Source: Myxococcota bacterium (lineage in GTDB: Bacteria > Myxococcota_C > UBA6777). From it: 26,624 nucleotides of DNA. Each line of letters opens with the position of its first letter. Position 1 is the first letter of the stretch. The stretch is taken from contig JAKLKB010000094.1 in the NCBI GenBank assembly GCA_023150835.1, forward strand, positions 1 to 26,624, written 5' to 3'. Shown one piece after another: positions 15,413 to 23,003 of this stretch. The position numbers were made by a program, and so were the translations under genes. A model generated the notes under the pieces. That model did not search any database, was not told the DNA's origin, and saw only the letters and a program-made list of their open reading frames with translations.

Positions 15413-17959
15413 CTAATACTTCAAGCGCGCCCACAGCATCATATCGAATTTTTCTTGGGGATAGAGCAACACGTTGTTCGCGTCGTAGTTATCGCGATTT
15501 AGAAGATTACTCAAACGCAAGATCAGATCGAGATGCCCAAAGATCCGCTGCACTTGGAAAGTAAAGTAAGACTGAATAAACCAAGGCGTCTCCAACGCAG
15601 GATCGTCTGCCGCCGTCCAGTTCGGCACAGTCTGCCCTCCCGGAAGTGTCCCTGTCATGGTAAAGGCGATCGCTGGAGTCTTTTTGGGACTCGCCACCGT
15701 CATCCCCAATGAAAAGACCAGATCGATGGGCTTGAGGCGCAGCTTGTAAGACGCCATCAAGTTCGCCGTCAACCACGCCGCATAATCGGGGGCTTGGAAG
15801 AACTTGGTTTCTCCGTTCGCTTGGGTGTTTTGGAAGAACACCCCGAAACTGGCACGCACATTCAAACCACGCACAAAAAACAAGCGTAGCTCGGCTTCTC
15901 CGCCGTAAGTGTAAAGATCCCCTTCGTTGGCTTTTTGACGAAAGGCTGCGGTCGGATCAGGCCGTTGTGACTCAGGAAAGCTTTCGGCAGATTCAAGCGG
16001 GTCTCCTGCTTTCCGCACAGCGTAAGCGATGAGGTTTCGGAAATAAGAAAAATACCCGTTGAGGCTGACCGCCATCACGTTTCGGCGCGACCAACCCAAC
16101 TGAAGCTCCCCAGTATGCACGCTCTCAGGTGCCACCTTTGGATTCCCGTAAAAGTTATTCTTGCGATAAAAATACAGATCGTGAAACGACGGCGCTTTGA
16201 AGGCGTTGCCGTAGAGCAGCTTGGTATAAAAACCACCCCCCGGCGTCAAAACCACCGCAGCACGGGGCGTTGCCACAAACCCATACCGTTGGTCGTAGTC
16301 GACACGCCCCCCTAAAGTAAACTCCACAAACTGCCCCACTTTGTATTGTAGTTGCAAAAAGCCGCTGGCATGGATGTTATCGAAAAACGGATCGCTGATC
16401 TTGTCGGCTTGCCAAACCTCGGGAAAGTAAAATCGCAAGAGGTTCACGTACTCGAAATCAAAACCGACCGTCGCAGAAAGCCCCCGAACGATCTGCGCGC
16501 TCAACTGCCCGCCCGCTTCGACACGCACATCACGCGCTGCCAGCTTCACAATTCGACGCTTCGTCGGATCGAATGCCTGTTCCTCGTATTGTGCGCCATC
16601 AATAAACTGATAATGATCAAACGACGACCACAACACCAACTGCCCCCAAGAACCCAACAACGTTGCCCACGCAAGACGCACAAAGTGCCGATCTGTCGAA
16701 AGACGTGTATCGTCCCCGTCGAGATTGCTAAAGCTACTCATCGGCCCCGTCGGATCATAGCGGCTTTGGTGATAAGTTAAGTTCCAACCCCGCCAAGTGA
16801 TCTGCGTAAAGAAATTTTGCGAGTAACTTCGATCTCCCAACGGGATGTGGCGGATCGGAGTGCCTCCCTTCAAGTTCAAAAACTCGTAGATCGGAGCCAA
16901 GATCGGGCTACGGTTCTCGTTCACCATCGAAAAAGAGGCCCGAAAATTCAAGCCGCCAAAGACTTCTTGCCCGCCCTGTAACGTCAAAAAGCTGCTTTGA
17001 CTCAGAGGACTCCCGCCGATCGTTCCTGACAAGCCCTTGAGATCCGTTCCTGTCTTGGTGATGATGTTGATCACGCCGCTAAGAGCGTTTGCGCCCCAAA
17101 GAGCCGAACCCGGGCCTCGGATGATCTCGATCCGCTTGATGTTGTCGATGCTAACCCAAGATGAATTGATATAGTTCCGAAAGAACTGCCGCCATGCCAT
17201 GATATGACCGTCCAACAACACCACGATCTTCTCTCCATAAGAGATCCGTGGATTGACGCCCCGCATCCCGATATCCGGCCAGTGACCGTTGTTATTGATA
17301 TCGATCCCCACCACATAACGCATCAAGTCCAGCAAAGAACGATGCCCGCTGTCTCGGATATCCGCCTCCGTAATAACCGTCACCACCGCAGGCGCACTTT
17401 GGATGCGTTCTTCTTTCCTCGATGCTGTAAAGACTTTGCCTTCTTCTTCGCCGAATTCCTCTTCGTCTGTGCTTGGTGCTGTCGGCGCATCTCCCGCGAT
17501 AGTTGGTGCATCCCCCACCGTAATCTGAGAGGGCGATGCTTCGGACGCAAACAACGCCACAGGTTTTTTGTTGACGTCCACCCCCCGCACATAATACTCC
17601 ATCGCAGGCTTACGGACTTGGATACTCTCCAAGATCATCCGATAGCGATCTCCCCCAAACAACGTCATCCGCGAGCAAAGATAACGCACCTCGCCTTTTC
17701 GTCGAAAGCAAAAAGACACCTCGTCGAGATCATCGTTGTTCGTGATCTGCCCCTCCAGCACATAGCGCGTCCCCGCCTGTAGTCGTTGCGGAGGCTTGTG
17801 AACAAAAGCCAATTTCTCGGCTTTCCCTTCAGCGGATGCTGTTTTCCCCGCAAATAGCGCCATACAAACAACCATAGACGCCCACACTCCCACAAAACAG
17901 GCCCCGTTTTTCAAGAGAGATCCCAAGATAGCTCTTTCCCACTCAAACGCTCGGTGCAT
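15413..17959 (-). CDS. TonB-dependent outer-membrane receptor with N-terminal Ig-like domain
   Basis: The 848-residue product has a signal peptide (1-43, ending TASA). A beta-rich domain of about 100 residues follows (46-148, Cys84 and Cys95), then an acidic linker (150-175, DEEEFGEEEG). Next comes a plug domain (about 184-300) with SAPAVVTVITEADIRDSG, GMRGVNPR, EIIRGPGSALWGANALSGVI and INIITKTG. A 22-strand-type barrel follows, ending in MLWARLKY with the usual aromatic last residue. The family imports siderophores, cobalamin or similar ligands with TonB energy. No ligand or tonB/exbBD genes are nearby. GGGAG is well placed before ATG 17959. The pre-plug domain is neither the common STN nor a plain carboxypeptidase-like domain as far as I can judge. 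A -10-like TACAAT (minus strand, 18013-18008) lies upstream with a weak -35. Confidence 0.93.
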   Translation of the reverse strand: MHRAFEWERAILGSLLKNGACFVGVWASMVVCMALFAGKTASAEGKAEKLAFVHKPPQRLQAGTRYVLEGQITNNDDLDEVSFCFRRKGEVRYLCSRMTLFGGDRYRMILESIQVRKPAMEYYVRGVDVNKKPVALFASEASPSQITVGDAPTIAGDAPTAPSTDEEEFGEEEGKVFTASRKEERIQSAPAVVTVITEADIRDSGHRSLLDLMRYVVGIDINNNGHWPDIGMRGVNPRISYGEKIVVLLDGHIMAWRQFFRNYINSSWVSIDNIKRIEIIRGPGSALWGANALSGVINIITKTGTDLKGLSGTIGGSPLSQSSFLTLQGGQEVFGGLNFRASFSMVNENRSPILAPIYEFLNLKGGTPIRHIPLGDRSYSQNFFTQITWRGWNLTYHQSRYDPTGPMSSFSNLDGDDTRLSTDRHFVRLAWATLLGSWGQLVLWSSFDHYQFIDGAQYEEQAFDPTKRRIVKLAARDVRVEAGGQLSAQIVRGLSATVGFDFEYVNLLRFYFPEVWQADKISDPFFDNIHASGFLQLQYKVGQFVEFTLGGRVDYDQRYGFVATPRAAVVLTPGGGFYTKLLYGNAFKAPSFHDLYFYRKNNFYGNPKVAPESVHTGELQLGWSRRNVMAVSLNGYFSYFRNLIAYAVRKAGDPLESAESFPESQRPDPTAAFRQKANEGDLYTYGGEAELRLFFVRGLNVRASFGVFFQNTQANGETKFFQAPDYAAWLTANLMASYKLRLKPIDLVFSLGMTVASPKKTPAIAFTMTGTLPGGQTVPNWTAADDPALETPWFIQSYFTFQVQRIFGHLDLILRLSNLLNRDNYDANNVLLYPQEKFDMMLWARLKY

Positions 17960-18080
17960 CAGCTTCTCCCTCTTTTGCGATTAGGCAATTGCACAAACCA
18001 ACACCCCATTGTACGACGACGTCTCTCGCGTTCTATCGCTTCGGCCTCACGCGATGGCCAAAAAAAGCCGTCTTCGCGCC

Positions 18081-18184
18081 GTTTCAAGCGACAGAGTTGC
18101 CAGTTTGAAAAACGTATGTTTTCTTCGCCAACGCGGGGTCAAGGGAGCCGCGCTCCCTTGTGGGGTGTGGGGCAACGCCCCACA
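18081..18184 (+). repeat. Three-stem dispersed repeat, copy 3
   Basis: It has the same order of stems as copy 1: TTTCAA/TTGAAA, CAAGGGAGC-CGC-GCTCCCTTG, TGTGGGGC-AAC-GCCCCACA. It lies in the 396-nt gap between the divergent receptor and BtpA-like genes. An 18-bp direct repeat (18021-18038 and 18200-18217, GTCTCTCG...TTCTATCG, 16 of 18 matching) flanks it. The remainder of the gap (18218-18355) is A-rich and holds only the ribosome site of the next gene. Confidence 0.85.
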
Positions 18185-18355
18185 ACACCATCCGACTGCG
18201 TCTCTCGTTTTCTATCGAACTCGAATCAAAAACGGTTTTAGCACGAATCACACACCGTAGACAACGAGTTTTTTCTGCTCGTCTTGCCAAAGACAAAAAA
18301 GAAAGATACACAAAGAACCACTCCACACCTCTTCATTCTGCCAAAGGATATCGAG

Positions 18356-19267
18356 ATGCCCCAACAAAAGATCCCCACGCCACCCCACAACAACAACGAC
18401 GCCGCTGCCTCCAAGAGCGCGGAACTTACAAGCCCGCTGCTCCAACGCCCGCTCCCTCCACGCCATCACGCCAAACTTAAAACCTACCTGCTCGGGATGT
18501 TGCATCTCCCACGTCTACTCGAAGGCCCCGCAGCCCTGCCGATGCGCCAGATCGTTCAACGAGCCATCATAGACGCACAGATCCTCACCGATGCTGGTTT
18601 CGACGCCCTGATCATCGAGAACTTTGGCGACACTCCTTTTTACCCCGATCAAGTCCCTCCCCACACTGTCTCCGCGATCACACGCGTTGCCTGTGCTGTT
18701 CAAGACGCCCTCCATCAACGCCATGCGTCTCCCCCTCACCTCGGGATCAATGTTTTGCGCAACGATGCTGTCGCGGCCCTTTCGATCGCTGCGGCGAGCG
18801 ATGCAGCGTTTGTACGCATCAACGTCCACAGCGGAGCCATGATCACCGATCAAGGTATCATCGAAGGAAAAGCTCACATCACCCTACGCCTTCGCCAACA
18901 GATCGCCCCCAACGTACGGATACTCGCCGATATCCGAGTCAAACATGCCGCGCCTATCGCTCCGCGCTTACCTGCCGACGAAGCCCTCGATACATGGCAA
19001 CGCGCCCATGCCGATGGCATCGTCCTTTCAGGCTCACACACAGGCTCTCCCACCAACCCCCGAACCCTCCAAGAACTCCGCGAAGCACTCCCCGAATGCC
19101 CCCTTTACATCGGCTCGGGCGCAACCATCGAACAACTGCCCAACCTCCTCCCCCATGCTACGGGGCTTATCGTTGGGACATCGCTCAAATACAACGGCAT
19201 CTCCACCGAAGCCGTCGATCCCCAACGAGCCGAAGCCTTTGTGCGCGCTGTCCACAACCACCCATAA
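18356..19267 (+). CDS. BtpA/SgcQ-family TIM-barrel protein
   Basis: The 303-residue product carries the family signature almost throughout: LLGMLHLPRLLEGP (about 46-59), AGFDALIIENFGDTPFYPD, GINVLRNDAVAALSIAAAS, AAFVRINVHSGAMITDQG, RILADIRVKHAAPI, then ADGIVLSGSHTGSPT and LYIGSGATIEQLP near the end. The family is named for cyanobacterial BtpA, needed for photosystem I accumulation, and E. coli SgcQ. The chemistry is unknown and members occur in non-photosynthetic bacteria. The first 40 residues are hydrophilic and not conserved-looking. The start ATG 18356 has AAAGGAT 8 nt before it. The upstream in-frame ATG at 18284 is less likely. The gene is divergent from the receptor and not obviously in an operon. 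Confidence 0.88.
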   Translation: MPQQKIPTPPHNNNDAAASKSAELTSPLLQRPLPPRHHAKLKTYLLGMLHLPRLLEGPAALPMRQIVQRAIIDAQILTDAGFDALIIENFGDTPFYPDQVPPHTVSAITRVACAVQDALHQRHASPPHLGINVLRNDAVAALSIAAASDAAFVRINVHSGAMITDQGIIEGKAHITLRLRQQIAPNVRILADIRVKHAAPIAPRLPADEALDTWQRAHADGIVLSGSHTGSPTNPRTLQELREALPECPLYIGSGATIEQLPNLLPHATGLIVGTSLKYNGISTEAVDPQRAEAFVRAVHNHP

Positions 19268-19280
19268 CCCGATCAATCCG

Positions 19281-19641
19281 CCTGTTTTGGCACCACCGAC
19301 CACCCAAAAAACCTGTCATCCGCCTGTTTTGGCACCACCGACCACCCAAATAACCTGTCATCAGCTTGTTTTGGCACCACCGACCACCCAAATAACCTGT
19401 CATCAGCTTGTTTTGGCACCACCGACCACCCCAAAGGACCTGTCATCCGCTTGTTTTGGCACCACCGACCACCCAAATAGCCTGTCATCCGCTTGTTTTG
19501 GCACCACCGACCACCCAAATAGCCTGTCATCAGCTTGTTTTGGCACCACCGACCACCCAAATAACCTGTCATCCGCTTGTTTTGGCACCACCGACCACCC
19601 AAATAACCTGTCATCAGCTTGTTTTGGCACCACCGACCACC
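19281..19641. repeat. 42-bp tandem repeat array, nine copies
   Basis: Copies start at 19281, 19323, 19365, 19407, 19450, 19492, 19534, 19576 and 19618. The unit contains TTTTGGCACCACCGACCACC followed by a CCTGTCATC(A/C)GC joint. The fourth unit is 43 bp, which shifts the frame. Because 42 is a multiple of three, long ORFs run through it on both strands (for example minus 19273-19704), but the frameshift and lack of ribosome sites argue against coding. There are no unique spacers, so it is not CRISPR. It fills most of the gap between the BtpA-like and nuclease-like genes. Confidence 0.95.
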
Positions 19642-19721
19642 GCTGCGACGCTTGCGCTTTTCGTGCATTTGTGGAAACGTCACCCACCCACCCAAGCCAC
19701 CCAAGCATGGAGGCCTCTGTC

Positions 19722-20651
19722 ATGACATCCAACATCATCGAAGTCGTCCCCTTACGCTACGATGTCGCTTTCAAAAAAGCCTTCGGCCAAGTCGATGTCT
19801 TTAACGCCTTTGTCCGCGACGTCCTCGACATCGAATTTGAAGTCGATGAGGTGATCCAAGAGTACAGCTACCACGAGCAGATCGGTCGCGTAAAGCTCAA
19901 GTACAACCTGTTCGCCGAAGACAAACAACGCCGCGTCATCGTTGAAGTTCAACATGCTTACGAGTCCGATTTTTTCGACCGCTTTCTTTATTACCACCTC
20001 GTAGGCATGATCGAACAAGTCCACAACTTCCGTGACTACCGCTTCCAAAAGACCGTCTACACCATCGTCCTTCTCACCAGTCTCCCCAAAGATACCGAAC
20101 GCCTCTTTGGCACACTCAACGTCTCGTTCCAATCCATCGACGAATACCAACACGAACATCGCCTCTTTCCCCACCGCCTGATCTTCCTCAACCCCAACCT
20201 TCTCAACGAACGCATCTCTCCCAATGTCCGCCTCTGGCTTCAAGCCGTCCAAGACTCCCTCGATAACTCTGTCGATCTTTCCGCCTATCAACAGCACCCC
20301 ACCCTCCAACGCGCCTTCCTCTCTGTCCAAAAGCAAGCCTTCTCCCCCGAAGACTTCGCAAAGCTGAAAGACGAAGCCGCTTGGGAACTCACCAAACAAC
20401 TCAGCCGCGAAGAAGGCCACAAAGAAGGCCGCGAAGAAGGCCGCGAAGAAGGCCGCGAAGAAGGCCGCGAAGAAGGCCGCAAAGAAGGCCACAAAGAAGT
20501 CGCCAAAAACCTACTCGCCCAACACCTCCCACACAACCTGATCGCCAACGCCACCGGTCTTTCCCTCCAAGAGATCGCCGATCTCGCACCTTCCACTTCG
20601 CCTCCGCCGCCCCCCACAAAAACCACGTCCTCCCGCAAGAAAAAAACCTAA
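19722..20651 (+). CDS. PD-(D/E)XK nuclease-family (Rpn/transposase-like) protein
   Basis: The 309-residue product has the fold of Rpn / PDDEXK-type proteins often annotated as recombination-promoting nucleases or transposases. An N-terminal RYDVAFKKAFG block is followed by the core KYNLFAEDKQRRVIVEVQH (about 60-78), then DFFDRFLYYH. E-x-Q is the expected catalytic end of the motif. At the expected upstream Asp I read Asn (AAC at 19905-19907), so catalysis may be lost. The C-terminal part (about 228-262) is a run of (R/K/H)EEG units, common in this family and probably helical. ATG 19722 has GGAGG at 8-nt spacing, which decides the start over ATG 19707 and over the much longer open frame that runs through the 42-bp array. 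It converges on the TPR gene with 12 nt between the stops. Activity on host DNA is unproven. Confidence 0.85.
   Translation: MTSNIIEVVPLRYDVAFKKAFGQVDVFNAFVRDVLDIEFEVDEVIQEYSYHEQIGRVKLKYNLFAEDKQRRVIVEVQHAYESDFFDRFLYYHLVGMIEQVHNFRDYRFQKTVYTIVLLTSLPKDTERLFGTLNVSFQSIDEYQHEHRLFPHRLIFLNPNLLNERISPNVRLWLQAVQDSLDNSVDLSAYQQHPTLQRAFLSVQKQAFSPEDFAKLKDEAAWELTKQLSREEGHKEGREEGREEGREEGREEGRKEGHKEVAKNLLAQHLPHNLIANATGLSLQEIADLAPSTSPPPPPTKTTSSRKKKT
20405..20500 (+). repeat. 12-bp coding tandem repeat in the nuclease-like gene
   Basis: About eight units of GAAGGCCGCGAA (two end units have AC or CA variants) encode the EEGR/EEGH stretch. Such an array can gain or lose units of four residues without changing frame. 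Confidence 0.9.
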
Positions 20652-20663
20652 GCCATCGAGAAC

Positions 20664-21845
20664 TTACGCACTTTTCAACGCCTCGATCAAGCGCCCAGCT
20701 TCTTCGTAAGAGGCCGATCCTTTGGGACTGATCGATTGCACCTGTTGGGCGAGATCACTTGCTTCTTTGGGCTGGCTTTGCAGAGCATGACAAAGAGCGA
20801 GATTCAACAACGGCTCTGGGCGCTGTGGGGCGAGGCGTTGTGCTTGGCACAAACAACCCATCGCTTCTTCGTAGCGATGCAAGTGCAACCACAACTGCCC
20901 GAGGCCATTGTGAGCTTGCCATGCCCGAGGTTCGCGGCGGATCGCCGAAAGATAGAAATCTTCGGCATCTTCGGCTTTTTGCAACACTTGGTACACCTCA
21001 CCGAGATGAAAGTGGACCTCCCAACGTTCTGGCTCCATCGCCAAGGCATCCAAAAAAGCCTGTTCGGCTTGTTCAAACCGCCCCAACATCAACAAACATC
21101 GGCCCTGCAACAAGATATCCGAATGGTTCCCCCGCGATCTCCTGAGAGCCTCCGCTTGTTCCAAAGCAAGCGCGGGCTGTTGAGAAGCAAGAAACATCTC
21201 ATACAAGCGTTCTCGCAATCCTTCGGGATCAGCGACGACTTGCGCGCCTTCCTGATACAGCTTGATCGCTTGATCCAGCTTGCCTGCCTGTTGCAAGACG
21301 GCTCCCAACTGAAGATACGTCCCCAAACGACGGGGGTCGCGCAGCAGAGCTTCTGTCCAAACGCGGATCGCCTCACCTTTTCGGCCTTTGTCGAGCCATA
21401 GCTGCCCCAAAACATCGTAATGCGGCAGATGATCGGGATCCAAAGCAACACAGCGACGGGCAGCTTCGATCGCGTCTTCTTGCCGCTCTACCGAACGATA
21501 CGCCAAGGCAAGGTTGGCGTAGATCAACGCCAATCCCGGGGCCAAAGCTCGCGCACGTTCCAACACCTCTACCGCTTCATCTGGCTTTCCGCGCCTCAAA
21601 CACAATAGCCCTTCCAAGGCTATCGCTTCGGCATCTTCGGGATCAGCCTCCAACAAGACCCGCAGATGGATCTCTGCATCGTGCGGCTGCTGCTGGATCA
21701 AGGCGATCCGCGCCAAACAACGACGCGCTTCTTGCCAATCTTCGGGCGTCTGCAACGCACACAAAAAATACGTCTTGGCTTCCGCCAAAGCCCCTCGCTG
21801 GAGTGCGATCTGCCCCATCTCCAGCGCACTTTCATCTGCTTTCAT
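20664..21845 (-). CDS. Tetratricopeptide-repeat protein
   Basis: The 393-residue product is almost entirely TPR helices, about ten units. Clear ones are LAEAKTYFLCALQTPEDWQ, PDEAVEVLERARALAP, QEDAIEAARRCVALDPDH, LDQAIKLYQEGAQ, FEQAEQAFLDALAMEPERW and YEEAMGCLCQAQRLAPQRP. There is no signal peptide or membrane segment, so it is probably a cytoplasmic scaffold. Partners are unknown. ATG 21845 has AAGGA 8 nt upstream and fits better than the in-frame ATG at 21896. It is divergent from the next gene across a 103-nt gap, where I see no clear promoter. Confidence 0.88.
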   Translation of the reverse strand: MKADESALEMGQIALQRGALAEAKTYFLCALQTPEDWQEARRCLARIALIQQQPHDAEIHLRVLLEADPEDAEAIALEGLLCLRRGKPDEAVEVLERARALAPGLALIYANLALAYRSVERQEDAIEAARRCVALDPDHLPHYDVLGQLWLDKGRKGEAIRVWTEALLRDPRRLGTYLQLGAVLQQAGKLDQAIKLYQEGAQVVADPEGLRERLYEMFLASQQPALALEQAEALRRSRGNHSDILLQGRCLLMLGRFEQAEQAFLDALAMEPERWEVHFHLGEVYQVLQKAEDAEDFYLSAIRREPRAWQAHNGLGQLWLHLHRYEEAMGCLCQAQRLAPQRPEPLLNLALCHALQSQPKEASDLAQQVQSISPKGSASYEEAGRLIEALKSA

Positions 21846-21948
21846 GCTTTCTTCCTTTCCACCCAAATCGAAAAAACAACGAACCCTCAAAAACAACGTG
21901 CGTCAAGATGCCTCTTTCGCCCCAAACCACCCTCCCAAGGAGTACACG

Positions 21949-22524
21949 ATGGCTGTTTTCATCCGACACAAAAGCACAAACCCTGCATCGCTCCTCAAAC
22001 GCCTACCCAAGGCCCAGATCATTGACGTCACCTCGAAAGGCGGATCACCTTGGGTACGTTTTAGTCCGTTCTATCCGCTTGGCGATATCCCTGTTCCTTT
22101 CTCAACAGGCCATACCAGCCGATCTGTCGAAGGGATCTGGCAAGCCCTCAAGGTCTTTGAACACCGCGACGTCGATCCCCACAAACTCACGATCACGGAC
22201 ATGAAGGGACTCAAGCGCACTGTCCGCAGTTTTGGCGCAGTCCTCGGACATCGCAACGGACTTCACGGCAACGAACTCTTGCCCTACATCAAGGCACGAT
22301 ACACGATCTACCTTCCGACTTATCGGTGGGCACTCGATCACAAACTCCAAACAGAAGTCGCCGCCCTGCTCGATATCATGCAACACCATGATCTTGTACT
22401 CCTTGATTACGAAACCAACGAAGATATCGACGATCCACGCAAACCGCTTTCCCACGCAGGGCTGATCAAACGCTACCTCGAAAACACATGGCCGATCTCC
22501 GACGCCCCCTCTACAGCGCAATAA
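21949..22524 (+). CDS. Conserved hypothetical protein (possible DUF6939 family)
   Basis: The 191-residue soluble product begins at ATG 21949, with AAGGAG 6 nt before it. Conserved-looking stretches are VRFSPFYPLGDIPVPFS, TSRSVEGIWQALKVFE, LKRTVRSFGAVLGHRNG and YTIYLPTYRWALDHKL, and near the end VLLDYETNEDIDDPRKPLSHA. I believe these match a domain of unknown function annotated as DUF6939, from memory only. The phrase around FSPFYP ... SVEGIWQALKVF also recalls NADAR-type ADP-ribose-binding proteins (F-x-x-F-Y-P ... E-x-x-x-Q-A-x-K), which is speculation. It is followed by a 31-bp repeat array and appears to stand alone. Confidence 0.78.
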   Translation: MAVFIRHKSTNPASLLKRLPKAQIIDVTSKGGSPWVRFSPFYPLGDIPVPFSTGHTSRSVEGIWQALKVFEHRDVDPHKLTITDMKGLKRTVRSFGAVLGHRNGLHGNELLPYIKARYTIYLPTYRWALDHKLQTEVAALLDIMQHHDLVLLDYETNEDIDDPRKPLSHAGLIKRYLENTWPISDAPSTAQ

Positions 22525-22529
22525 CCGCC

Positions 22530-22690
22530 TTTTCACAACGCGGCTCCCGCAATATCCGCCTCCTCAAAACGCGGCTCCCGCAATATCCGCCTCCTCAAAA
22601 CGCGGCTCCCGCAATATCCGCCTTCTCAAAACGCGGCTCCTATATGACCGATGCCTTTTCACAACGCGGCTCCCGAAGCACCCGCCTTCT
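22530..22690. repeat. 31-bp tandem repeat array, about five copies
   Basis: The block CGCGGCTCCC recurs at 22539, 22570, 22601, 22632 and 22665. The first four are spaced exactly 31 bp and the last 33 bp. Between them lie AATATCCGCC and (T/C)TCAAAA or TTTCACAA joints. It sits between the conserved hypothetical stop and the symporter promoter. Confidence 0.92.
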
Positions 22691-22736
22691 AACAGCCCCT
22701 CCCCGATGCGTCAAGTCACTCCGGTGAACTGTAAGG

Positions 22737-22764
22737 TTGCAACCCGCGCCGAGATCGGTATACT
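22737..22764 (+). promoter_or_regulatory. Candidate sigma-70-type promoter for the symporter gene
   Basis: TTGCAA (22737-22742) and TATACT (22759-22764) are separated by 16 bp. The predicted leader to the symporter ATG is about 230 nt and holds a 12-bp palindrome (GGCGATATCGCC, 22780-22791) and a short ORF. The hexamers are close to consensus. Confidence 0.5.
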
Positions 22765-22825
22765 CCCCTAATTTTGGCTGGCGATATCGCCCGAAACAAC
22801 CGCCTAACACGAGGGAGGCTTTTTG

Positions 22826-22918
22826 ATGAACGGAGCCCAGCGAGATCACTGGACAACCACGGCTCCGCTTCCCCGTCAACCCCAAGCACCCCTTCCCACC
22901 AAGCCCCATGCCCGATAA
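22826..22918 (+). CDS. Possible 30-codon leader peptide upstream of the symporter
   Basis: ATG 22826 follows GGGAGG at 7-nt spacing, the best ribosome site in this leader. The 30-residue product begins MNGAQRDHW and is proline-rich in its second half (seven Pro). It stops at TAA 22916-22918, 85 nt before the symporter ATG and in another frame. Proline-rich leaders can slow ribosomes, so an attenuation or coupling role is possible. With no homologues seen, coding is unproven. Confidence 0.35.
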   Translation: MNGAQRDHWTTTAPLPRQPQAPLPTKPHAR

Positions 22919-23003
22919 CATACCCTTCACTTGCGTTATGGCGAAAATCTCCGCACCCAGCGCAACCCGCTCGGCGCTAAACCACGAAACGACGGACAAT
23001 TCG

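Noticed and set aside
19281-19641. CRISPR array
   Set aside because: Units are contiguous at 42 bp with no unique spacers, and no cas genes are near.
19273-19704. 143-codon minus-strand ORF made of 14-residue repeats
   Set aside because: It exists only because the 42-bp unit is a multiple of three; there is no ribosome site, and a 43-bp unit breaks the repeat frame.
18945-19721. N-terminal extension of the nuclease-like protein
   Set aside because: It overlaps the BtpA-like gene in another frame and runs through the 42-bp array; GGAGG before ATG 19722 marks the true start.
20655-20675. Second end of the MITE-like element (AACTTACGCACTT)
   Set aside because: It is only partly similar to ATAGGACTTACGCAG and lies at the end of the TPR coding sequence, with no partner end nearby.
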